Below, piece by piece: positions 12,023 through 24,000 of a stretch of 64,000 nucleotides of DNA (position 1 is its first letter; each line of letters starts with the position of its first letter). The notes under the pieces are model-generated. The model saw only the letters and a list, made by a program, of their open reading frames with translations, was not told where the DNA came from and did no database searches. The translations under genes and the position numbers were made by a program. Source of the stretch: Hippasteria phrygiana. Its lineage: Eukaryota; Echinodermata; Asteroidea; Valvatida; Goniasteridae. The stretch is from NCBI GenBank assembly GCA_037893225.1, contig JAZGUH010000328.1, positions 1,240,001-1,304,000 on the forward strand. The letters are read 5' to 3'.

Positions 12023-15000
12023 CTGGAACAGGGAGATAAAACTAATGTCTTTTTGGGCTGTGCATCCGAACTGGATACCCAAGTACCCGGTTACCCAAGT
12101 ACCCAGTTACCCAAGTACCCGGTTACCCAAGTACCCGGTTACCCAAGTACCCGGTTACCCAAGTACCCGGTTACCCAAGTACCCGGTTACCCAAGTACCC
12201 GGTTACCCAAGTACCCGGTTACCCAAGTACCCGGTTACCCAAGTACCCGGTTACCCAAGTACCCGGTTACCCAAGTACCCGGTTACCCAAGTACCCGACC
12301 GCTAATGTCAGGAAGCAGTTCCATATTATGGAATCGAGAACCGTAACTGAATTAACATATTACTTCGTAATTTCTCAGACAATAAAAAGGAAAGTTTGTA
12401 AATGTCATTTGTACTGCATACATAGTTCATCCAGAATATGGAGACATGTATAGTGGCTATTAGTCTGGCTGGCTGCACCATGTCACTTGCTATAATGTGA
12501 GACATACACACACCATGTACACAAGCCGCTGATATATTCACTATATGCACTATCTGCAGCATGATCTCTTATTTCAATGTGCTCAAACAATTTCTGGGGC
12601 TGGTAATTTTTTCCTGTCTGTATGTAGAGAGACAGAAAGCTGGAAAAAAATAAAATTTTCAAGGCAAGAAAATGCCTGGCATCCTTGAGGACTAGGGCTT
12701 CAAAGCATTTTGTCAAGCTCAGGAAGTTCACTCAATGTAATGTGAGGAAAGGTATTAAACCTTATGCATGGCGGCCATCTCTGAGATATCTTTTTGTCAT
12801 TCAAATTCTGTAACAATATTTATAAGCACAAAATGTTTACCCATGTCTGTCCAAAAGGTACCAAAGGCATTAGCCTGAAAGATGGCCGCTACGCATAAGG
12901 TCTATGGGGACAGATGGGAATAACTCTAGCAAATCACAGATGTAAAGCAATTGATTACAATTAATATTTTATAAATTGACAGAATTGATCATCTCATGGA
13001 TATTTTATAAATTGATAAAATTGATCATCTCACCTCACGACTCATTACTGACAGGAAGCACCCACCCATTGTACTCGAGGGCTCCATCTTGATGAACTTT
13101 GATGACGACTGCTTCTCCAGCTCTGCTGGGGTGAGTGGCAGGACGGGCGGTATCAGACGGAATGGGTTCTTGCCTGTTGTGTGAGCGTTGATGTACTCTG
13201 TCACTTTGGTGACTACGTTCTCATTTTCTTCTCGGAAGATGGAGTTGGTGGAGTAGACCACAGCCTGGACGCGTGGAACTGTTATGGAATGGTGTTGGAA
13301 AATGAAATTTATTTGAAAGCCTAAAATAAAAAGATGGAGAGACATTGGGTCATTTTTGTTAGGAATTTTCAAACTGAACAAAGAAAACTAGCACGAGCAG
13401 GACTTTAACCTGCGACCTCCGGAATACCATACTGCTGCTCTACCAATCAGTGTTTTTGTTCCGAGGTGGAGGGAGAGGCACTAGCCAGAAGTCTAGAACA
13501 AAGACACTGACAATTTGGGAGACTTCCAACAAAGGGCAAGATAGCTCTACAATCTACGTACAGCACCTGTTTGAAGTTTAAAAAACAAATTCCAAGTCCG
13601 TTAGAAACCGTTCATTTAAGCCACACTGCTATATTTTGCCTTTTTTGAAAATAGAAGTTATCGGCAAAAATAATCCTGACACGAACTGGTTAATACAGTT
13701 TTTCATTTACTCTCTTGCTTGTCAAGGGATTGAAAAGGTTCCAGTTTGTCTTTATAGTGATTCCTGCTTCGGCATTCAACTGCAGTATATTTTGACAAGG
13801 CTACTTTACATTTAAACAGTTGTCAGGTTTTCAATTTCATCTTTTGGCCAAGGCACAACCCTCTTGATAAAATGTCCGAGGTGGGATGATCGACTCACAT
13901 TTCTCAAGCACTGTTGGCAGATAAAAAGCTTATAGCATGCTTCTGATTGTAACAGAACAAATTCTGCGTCAAGGTAACATGAAAGATTATGTTAGGCTGT
14001 TTAAAAGTCCACAGACATGGACCTATTTTGTCGATTTGTCTTACATTTCATAGCTTGTTTGAGCAACTCCATGTGTTTAGACACTAGCATATCCAGCTTG
14101 TCAGTGTCTACTTGTTCCTGGGACAGCTCTCTCAATATACTCGCATCTGTAGACAGAAAAATCAAACCAGTATAATCATTATTCATAAGATGGAATTTGC
14201 GTCGGGGTGATGTACATTCAATATTGGGTTTTGCCCTTCACCGACATATTTTTATAAACACTGTATACTCAGTGTTGTCCCGAGAGATTATTTTGAAAAA
14301 AATCACTCGGGTGGGACTCGAACCCACGACCTCCTGCTTTCTAGTGCAGATGTCTTACCACTCGACCACCGAGCTTGTCGGAGTCGGTTGGCTGGTTTAT
14401 AATCATTTTTTAAAGTTTCTAAAATTAATGAGATCTGAATTATCACAATTTAACATTTTTCTTCCACAAACCAATTTGTGCATGCATCCAAAATTCAGTT
14501 CATCAAAATCTATGAAATGCCAACTAGATACGAGCAGAAAGTCGCTCAATGGCATTCCGAGTTATCAGCAGAAACAACCATTTTTCCATTATGAAGTCAA
14601 CTTTGGAATTTACATGTAACATGTTTACATCTCTAAACACTATGCATTAAAATGCCTCCCGTTTACACAGAAACCACCAGGTGTTCATGAGGTACTTAAA
14701 ATTAATTTTGGATGTACATGCACAGGCATGTACACGTAATAAACTACAACAGTGAGCAGTGGCGACTTGCCATGAGCAATAACAGAATACAAGTACAAAT
14801 TTGCCCTTCACAACTGTTTTATATATTCAACTTACACATTCTGGTATTTGTCAAGCTATTGAGAGTTCAGTAAATGTGCAACCTCACCAGGAATCTGGCT
14901 TTGGACTAAGGGCGTGCATTTACAGGTGGTATGGGTATCAGGTACCCGATTGAATAAAAAACACGAGTACCCGGGTACTCATTAATTAAAGAAAGCCAAT

Positions 15001-18000
15001 CCCAAAAATGAAATCTAAAAAATTGCTGATCATATTGTTTGTAAAGGTTTGTTTTTAATACTACCACATGGGTGCATCAATGCAGCAAGATGCAAAAGTG
15101 TGAAGTGAACTCTTTACCTTTACGGTGTAAACTGCATTTTCGCAAACGTCATATTAAACTTTAATCCGTTTTGCTTTTCCATCTACATTGCTTTTTCATT
15201 TTGAAAATTCCCCACAAATGACATTCAAAAACTTTCTTTTTCCATCGTCTGAGAAATTACTAAGTAATATGTTAATGCGGTTACGGGTACTCGATTCCAT
15301 AATCTGGAACCGGTTCCCGACATTAGCAGTCGGGTAATCGGGCACCCGGTTCGGATACACAGCCCTATATTCAACTTATGCATGCTGGTTACTTGCCACA
15401 TTATTCAGAGTACAGTAAATGAGCAGAAACAACTATTTTTCCATTAGGAAGTCAACTTTGGGATTTACATGTAACATGTTTACACCTCACCAGGAATCTA
15501 GGCTTTGGGCAGAGGAATCACAGATCCTATTTTCTGATGCACTCACCAGCTCCCTCATGAATAATGTATTCCACTGGGTTCGTGACCCCTGACCTGGAAT
15601 CTTCCGGGGTGATCAGAACCACCTTGACATTCTTGAAACGGTTGTCCAGATGTTGGACCTCAAAAAAGTTGTCCTGTAGAAATTTCACATCTGGATAGGC
15701 AAGTCGATCATGGAAAACCAACCACCACCATTACAACACAACGCAACTCACACTTTGAACCAAACATTTTTAAAGTAGGCTTCCAGTTTTGATTTTTCAC
15801 GACACCTTTTGATTCTTTTGATAGTTTTATGTGTTTGTCTTTATGAGCATTTTGTATCCGTGTCTGCAGTACTATATATTTTATTCAGATGTGCAATCAA
15901 TTTCACATTACTTTTTTGCTACTAAATGTTAACGTTTTAACACGTTGACTGCCGACTACGAGTATATTCGTAGTGACTGGTGTACCGGATTCTACGAGTA
16001 TACTCGTAGTGAACCAAACGCATAATTGTTATGGTAATTGAATACTCTGGCATCACCGAAGACGCATCAAATACGCTGCTGGCAGTATGAGTACATCAAT
16101 GTATGGAATGGTTGTGATCGATAGAGACAGCTTGAAAGCAAAGATCATCAGTATGGACGCATGCGCTGTATGTCCAGATTGCACAATGGCAATGTGGTAG
16201 CGCCCTATAAATTATGGCTGGCAGTCAACGTGTTAAATGTGTTCATACTTGTAATGGCCATGTAATTTAACTTGAAGATCACATGATGTGCCAACTAAGT
16301 CAGATTTCAATTCAAATCAAATTCAAATAATATTTAAGCAAAAAAAAACATCCAGTTACTTTTAGCTTATATGAGTCCACCAAAGAGTTCTACTATACTT
16401 TGAAAACTTTGAAAACAATAATAAACTCTATGAAAGTGTGACACGTAACATCAAATTTACTATACAAAGCATCAAATATGATTACCTAACAAAATACAAA
16501 TGGGAAAAAAACTGGCAGACTGAAATATCAATTGGGATCATCTGAAAATAAATTCAGGATTATCTGAGATGGAATTCAGGATTATCTGAGACGGAATTCA
16601 GGATTATCTGAGATAAATTACAGGATTATCTGAGATGGATTTCAGGATTATCCAAAATGCAATTTAGGATTATCACTATGAACATCTAATCCCTTAAATT
16701 CCCATTAAAAGTCCACTTTTCCGTGAAATAAATCCCTAAGGGATGTTTCACGGATATTTACCTGGGGCTTATTGCACTAATCCCGTAAGGGTTTTTTCAC
16801 GGTTTTTTAATGACCCTGGCCACTGAGGATTATCATCGGTCATACATAACGGTAAACAACATCTACCACCCTGAAGATTTCGCCAAACAATCCACAAGGG
16901 AAACTGACTAGGTAAATTTGAATACACCTTCAAAGTGAACAAAGAAACTGGCACGAGCGGGATTCGAACCTGCGACCTCCGGGTTACCGTACCGGCGCTC
17001 TACCAACTGAGCTATCTTGCCCTATGTTGGCGGTCTCCCAAATTGGCAGTATCTTTGTTCAAGTGGGCGCTAGTCAGAAGTCATAAACCCAGAATGCCGT
17101 GTAGCCAGGGATCACACCCAATTTTTACGATACAACCCGGGAAGCGACATTGTGGAGATCACTCAATGAGGATACGACTTTTTAACTTATAATTCGCCAA
17201 ACAATCCACAAGGGAAACTGACTAGGTAAATTTGAATACACCTTCAAAGTGAACAAAGAAACTGGCACGAGCGGGATTCGAACCTGCGACCTCCGGGTTA
17301 CCGTACCGGCGCTCTACCAACTGAGCTATCTTGCCCTATGTTGGCGGTCTCCCAAATTGGCAGTATCTTTGTTCAAGTGGGCGCTAGTCAGAAGTCATAA
17401 ACCCAGAATGCCGTGTAGCCAGGGATCACACCCAATTTTTACGATACAACCCGGGAAGCGACATTGTGGAGATCACTCAATGAGGATACGACTTTTTAAC
17501 TTATAATTCGCCAAACAATCCACAAGGGAAACTGACTAGGTAAATTTGAATACACCTTCAAAGTGAACAAAGAAACTGGCACGAGCGGGATTCGAACCTG
17601 CGACCTCCGGGTTACCGTACCGGCGCTCTACCAACTGAGCTATCTTGCCCTATGTTGGCGGTCTCCCAAATTGGCAGTATCTTTGTTCAAGTGGGCGCTA
17701 GTCAGAAGTCATAAACCCAGAATGCCGTGTAGCCAGGGATCACACCCAATTTTTACGATACAACCCGGGAAGCGACATTGTGGAGATCACTCAATGAGGA
17801 TACGACTTTTTAACTTATAATTCGCCAAACAATCCACAAGGGAAACTGACTAGGTAAATTTGAATACACCTTCAAAGTGAACAAAGAAACTGGCACGAGC
17901 GGGATTCGAACCTGCGACCTCCGGGTTACCGTACCGGCGCTCTACCAACTGAGCTATCTTGCCCTATGTTGGCGGTCTCCCAAATTGGCAGTATCTTTGT

Positions 18001-21000
18001 TCAAGTGGGCGCTAGTCAGAAGTCATAAACCCAGAATGCCGTGTAGCCAGGGATCACACCCAATTTTTACGATACAACCCGGGAAGCGACATTGTGGAGA
18101 TCACTCAATGAGGATACGACTTTTTAACTTATAATTCGCCAAACAATCCACAAGGGAAACTGACTAGGTAAATTTGAATACACCTTCAAAGTGAACAAAG
18201 AAACTGGCACGAGCGGGATTCGAACCTGCGACCTCCGGGTTACCGTACCGGCGCTCTACCAACTGAGCTATCTTGCCCTATGTTGGCGGTCTCCCAAATT
18301 GGCAGTATCTTTGTTCAAGTGGGCGCTAGTCAGAAGTCATAAACCCAGAATGCCGTGTAGCCAGGGATCACACCCAATTTTTACGATACAACCCGGGAAG
18401 CGACATTGTGGAGATCACTCAATGAGGATACGACTTTTTAACTTATAATTCGCCAAACAATCCACAAGGGAAACTGACTAGGTAAATTTGAATACACCTT
18501 CAAAGTGAACAAAGAAACTGGCACGAGCGGGATTCGAACCTGCGACCTCCGGGTTACCGTACCGGCGCTCTACCAACTGAGCTATCTTGCCCTATGTTGG
18601 CGGTCTCCCAAATTGGCAGTATCTTTGTTCAAGTGGGCGCTAGTCAGAAGTCATAAACCCAGAATGCCGTGTAGCCAGGGATCACACCCAATTTTTACGA
18701 TACAACCCGGGAAGCGACATTGTGGAGATCACTCAATGAGGATACGACTTTTTAACTTATAATTCGCCAAACAATCCACAAGGGAAACTGACTAGGTAAA
18801 TTTGAATACACCTTCAAAGTGAACAAAGAAACTGGCACGAGCGGGATTCGAACCTGCGACCTCCGGGTTACCGTACCGGCGCTCTACCAACTGAGCTATC
18901 TTGCCCTATGTTGGCGGTCTCCCAAATTGGCAGTATCTTTGTTCAAGTGGGCGCTAGTCAGAAGTCATAAACCCAGAATGCCGTGTAGCCAGGGATCACA
19001 CCCAATTTTTACGATACAACCCGGGAAGCGACATTGTGGAGATCACTCAATGAGGATACGACTTTTTAACTTATAATTCGCCAAACAATCCACAAGGGAA
19101 ACTGACTAGGTAAATTTGAATACACCTTCAAAGTGAACAAAGAAACTGGCACGAGCGGGATTCGAACCTGCGACCTCCGGGTTACCGTACCGGCGCTCTA
19201 CCAACTGAGCTATCTTGCCCTATGTTGGCGGTCTCCCAAATTGGCAGTATCTTTGTTCAAGTGGGCGCTAGTCAGAAGTCATAAACCCAGAATGCCGTGT
19301 AGCCAGGGATCACACCCAATTTTTACAATTTTTTGTTTGGCGAATTATAAGTTAAAAAGTCGTATCCTCATTGAGTGATCTCCACAATGTCGCTTCCCGG
19401 GTTGTATCGTAAAAATTGGGTGTGATCCCTGGCTACACGGCATTCTGGGTTTATGACTTCTGACTAGCGCCCACTTGAACAAAGATACTGCCAATTTGGG
19501 AGACCGCCAACATAGGGCAAGATAGCTCAGTTGGTAGAGCGCCGGTACGGTAACCCGGAGGTCGCAGGTTCGAATCCCGCTCGTGCCAGTTTCTTTGTTC
19601 ACTTTGAAGGTGTATTCAAATTTACCTAGTCAGTTTCCCTTGTGGATTGTTTGGCGAATTATAAGTTAAAAAGTCGTATCCTCATTGAGTGATCTCCACA
19701 ATGTCGCTTCCCGGGTTGTATCGTAAAAATTGGGTGTGATCCCTGGCTACACGGCATTCTGGGTTTATGACTTCTGACTAGCGCCCACTTGAACAAAGAT
19801 ACTGCCAATTTGGGAGACCGCCAACATAGGGCAAGATAGCTCAGTTGGTAGAGCGCCGGTACGGTAACCCGGAGGTCGCAGGTTCGAATCCCGCTCGTGC
19901 CAGTTTCTTTGTTCACTTTGAAGGTGTATTCAAATTTACCTAGTCAGTTTCCCTTGTGGATTGTTTGGCGAATTATAAGTTAAAAAGTCGTATCCTCATT
20001 GAGTGATCTCCACAATGTCGCTTCCCGGGTTGTATCGTAAAAATTGGGTGTGATCCCTGGCTACACGGCATTCTGGGTTTATGACTTCTGACTAGCGCCC
20101 ACTTGAACAAAGATACTGCCAATTTGGGAGACCGCCAACATAGGGCAAGATAGCTCAGTTGGTAGAGCGCCGGTACGGTAACCCGGAGGTCGCAGGTTCG
20201 AATCCCGCTCGTGCCAGTTTCTTTGTTCACTTTGAAGGTGTATTCAAATTTACCTAGTCAGTTTCCCTTGTGGATTGTTTGGCGAATTATAAGTTAAAAA
20301 GTCGTATCCTCATTGAGTGATCTCCACAATGTCGCTTCCCGGGTTGTATCGTAAAAATTGGGTGTGATCCCTGGCTACACGGCATTCTGGGTTTATGACT
20401 TCTGACTAGCGCCCACTTGAACAAAGATACTGCCAATTTGGGAGACCGCCAACATAGGGCAAGATAGCTCAGTTGGTAGAGCGCCGGTACGGTAACCCGG
20501 AGGTCGCAGGTTCGAATCCCGCTCGTGCCAGTTTCTTTGTTCACTTTGAAGGTGTATTCAAATTTACCTAGTCAGTTTCCCTTGTGGATTGTTTGGCGAA
20601 TTATAAGTTAAAAAGTCGTATCCTCATTGAGTGATCTCCACAATGTCGCTTCCCGGGTTGTATCGTAAAAATTGGGTGTGATCCCTGGCTACACGGCATT
20701 CTGGGTTTATGACTTCTGACTAGCGCCCACTTGAACAAAGATACTGCCAATTTGGGAGACCGCCAACATAGGGCAAGATAGCTCAGTTGGTAGAGCGCCG
20801 GTACGGTAACCCGGAGGTCGCAGGTTCGAATCCCGCTCGTGCCAGTTTCTTTGTTCACTTTGAAGGTGTATTCAAATTTACCTAGTCAGTTTCCCTTGTG
20901 GATTGTTTGGCGAATTATAAGTTAAAAAGTCGTATCCTCATTGAGTGATCTCCACAATGTCGCTTCCCGGGTTGTATCGTAAAAATTGGGTGTGATCCCT

Positions 21001-24000
21001 GGCTACACGGCATTCTGGGTTTATGACTTCTGACTAGCGCCCACTTGAACAAAGATACTGCCAATTTGGGAGACCGCCAACATAGGGCAAGATAGCTCAG
21101 TTGGTAGAGCGCCGGTACGGTAACCCGGAGGTCGCAGGTTCGAATCCCGCTCGTGCCAGTTTCTTTGTTCACTTTGAAGGTGTATTCAAATTTACCTAGT
21201 CAGTTTCCCTTGTGGATTGTTTGGCGAATTATAAGTTAAAAAGTCGTATCCTCATTGAGTGATCTCCACAATGTCGCTTCCCGGGTTGTATCGTAAAAAT
21301 TGGGTGTGATCCCTGGCTACACGGCATTCTGGGTTTATGACTTCTGACTAGCGCCCACTTGAACAAAGATACTGCCAATTTGGGAGACCGCCAACATAGG
21401 GCAAGATAGCTCAGTTGGTAGAGCGCCGGTACGGTAACCCGGAGGTCGCAGGTTCGAATCCCGCTCGTGCCAGTTTCTTTGTTCACTTTGAAGGTGTACC
21501 CTGAAGATTTCACGGTGTTTCAATTAAGATAACGGTATTAGGTAACTGCCTTGACCTTTACGACCCCTAGTACAATGTAAACACTTTTGCTGGTGGAACA
21601 AGTAAACAAGCAGGGAGCTTTCTGTAAGTCTTGAATAGATTGTATTTGTGTGTTCAAATCCAATGTGTGAGACTTTCATTTTTTTGACTTACAATAAGTT
21701 CAGGTCAAATCAGAATTTGGTGATAGATTCCGAAACGTGGCGCCGGCGCAATTTGATTTTTTCGTAACTATTTGTTGCAAAACTTAAGTTTTTTTTATAT
21801 CATCTTCAAACAATATATTATGGCCCGCCATCAATATTGGGAAACAGCGTAGTCTAAGCTTAGTCTGCGGATATCTGGATCAAAGCCTTTTCATGGTTCC
21901 CGCCACCAGCCAGAGCTGAGGTGGCTAATTTGCATGTGAATGAAACTGCTTAACAATAGGCCCCTTTAATTCTTATTACAATGGTGCTGTCTGCGGGGTC
22001 TGCAGAGTCAGCAGAGTACGCTGATTGTATACTTTATTTAGAACGTTTTAATATATTTTTCATCTTATCCCAGATTTACTGACAGCTTGTCCATTATTCT
22101 AAACTTATACTTAAAACCCAAAAAATAGTTTTCTCCCCTATTTATTTTTCTGCGAGTTGCTGAATCACATATTTATTTTTGTAATTGAATTAGCATTTTA
22201 AAAGAATGATCCCGAACCGAAAACAAAATGTTGGCTAAAACTTCTAGAGTTTTTAACCACAAGATTTCGTCAGATAAGAAAAAAAACATAGAAGGCCACT
22301 AGTACGTTATATAATAATCGGTATGTTCGATGTGACCAGAGAATTTCCCTTGTTCCCCTTTTAAAGATGGACAATTTTTAATATTTTTAATGAAACCTTC
22401 AGGATGACTTTCAAATACTGGTAGTCGAGCTCCACCTGGCTGGATTTGTGCAATACTTCGATCTCTCCATCACCTCGCTGATGGTGATAATGCCCGCTGG
22501 ATAAATGTACCGGTACTTCCCAGGCCAGATGCCGCGTGTGGTTGGCATGGAATATTTTTTGTTTTATTTTCGCAGGCTTTGCAGTCCAGGGGCGGCCTAC
22601 ACAAAGAACCTCTGGAGCTAAACCCATTGTATACATTTTGTTACATAGTATTACAATGTATAAATAATCTATACCTGGCAAAAGTTGAGCTGTCAATCAC
22701 TTTAAAAGGTTTCAGGGCTCTTGGGGTGGAGGATATTTTATTTCAGCCCGCCCATTAGACTAGCGACGGGTACCAGCGAATTGTGTAGATACGTACCAAG
22801 AGTCATCATTCCGCGAGATGAGAATCAGCTGATTTATTTAGAGCTACAGGCAGGAGGCACGAACCACGTGCGAGCAGCCCCAAGTGCAGAGAAGCATTTC
22901 TCAATGAACGGTTGAAATGGATACGCCCACTAATTTGCATAGATTTAAATATTGCTTAGTGTACAAAAAAACACATTTTGAGAAGTTTTAAGGGTCAAAT
23001 TATGACAATTACACCGGGGGTAACCAAAAGGGTAACAACAATAGTTTAAGTTTTGAAAACAACTTCTTTGCAATACAATCGGAATAATTTGGTCAAATTT
23101 AGGTGAAAATTATCATTTTCAAGCTGCTACCATGGATAGGAAATACACCATTTTTGTAGACTATAAATAGATCGCCTGTCTCATGTTATATGTGGTGATT
23201 TCACTGCAAAGTTAAGGGCAGAGTGCCGGCGCTGCCCGCCATGTTTGGGGTTCATGGCTTAATACGTCCCCCGCAAGCATCCCGCTGTGTAGTACCTACC
23301 AAAATACTGTGTTATTTATAATGATGTCAAAACCAGTCAGAATTGGGCAGGAACGGAGGACCTTCTACAGCTTTTTTTCTTTTACAGATTCACCCATACG
23401 TAATAAGCAATTAAATTGTTATTAATAAATACTTTTACAATATATAGGCCTATGACAACACAATGACAACGCAAAAAAGTATGCCTCAACGCTTTACGTT
23501 AGCGTTTCGTTGTTCATTTTTTCCCCCGACAAGCATGCAAGGTTTGCAAGTTCTGAATGCAGTATTAGCCTTCCTTATTCATAAGACGTATTTTCTTGGC
23601 AACAATTAATAGCGCTCGGTCGGTTGGGCAAGCTCAAACCTGGAGTCAATAAACTCTCCATTGTAAACATTCTAAACACTGGAGGGCCAGGCAGCAGACT
23701 TGCCAATCTCAACCACAAGATTATAATACGGGAGTTTTCACGGATTCCACAACACCGTGAAAAACCTAACGGTACACAATCTGGCACTGGCATGGCTAGT
23801 GGCTGAAGTCACCTGATTTTCACGGACGGCTAAACAAAGGACTTTTCTAAGGGTGTTTTCACGGACTCCTAATCTCCCTAATATGTTGAAAAAACCGTGA
23901 CAATTTTGGCTCACGGTAAATTAAGGGAAAAGTGGCTCTTTAACGAATTTTTAAGGGATGAAGATGTTCATAGTGTATCCGAGATGGAAAACAGAAATTT

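Larger units (their letters stand above)
16882..21497. mobile_element. palindromic array of 15 tRNA(Thr)-headed 314-bp units, inserted as one block
   Basis: Eight units run on the minus strand (16882-19326), then seven run on the plus strand (19336-21497), meeting at an imperfect centre where the eighth unit is cut after AATTTTTAC. A 14-bp direct repeat, ACCCTGAAGATTTC, stands at 16868-16881 and 21498-21511, so the whole 4.6 kb behaves as a single insertion. The units look identical: all give the same 85-residue antisense frame, and the several I read base by base agree. Each has perfect A and B boxes. No TTTT occurs in the sense strand of the unit. The array lies in the 8.4-kb nsun7 intron 5, between exons 5 and 6. 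Confidence 0.92.

Noticed and set aside
11826..12346. Pro/Tyr/Thr-repeat proteins over the minisatellite
   Set aside because: The open frames are created by the 16-bp repeat in the absence of stops and partly overlap nsun7 exon 9 in antisense.
16949..21472. Fifteen functional tRNA(Thr) genes
   Set aside because: The loop has C at position 33 in place of U, the acceptor and T stems have mismatches, and no T4 terminator follows. These are SINE heads.
16882..21497. CRISPR-like or rDNA-like tandem array
   Set aside because: Units are contiguous 314-bp copies without variable spacers, and the context is a eukaryotic intron. No rRNA similarity.
16882..21497. Hammerhead ribozyme (retrozyme) within the unit
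   Set aside because: I looked on both strands for the CTGANGA core followed by GAAA and found none. A full covariance-model search would be needed to exclude other ribozymes.
16868..21511. Palindrome as a hairpin-adapter sequencing artefact
   Set aside because: Such an artefact would mirror the flanks and have symmetric arms. Here the flanks differ, the arm counts differ (8 and 7) and a TSD surrounds the block. Read-level checking is still advisable.
16935..21513. Fifteen repeated ~85-residue open frames
   Set aside because: They are antisense translations of the tRNA-headed 314-bp units. They cross the tRNA head and follow the repeat period exactly, so they are not genes.
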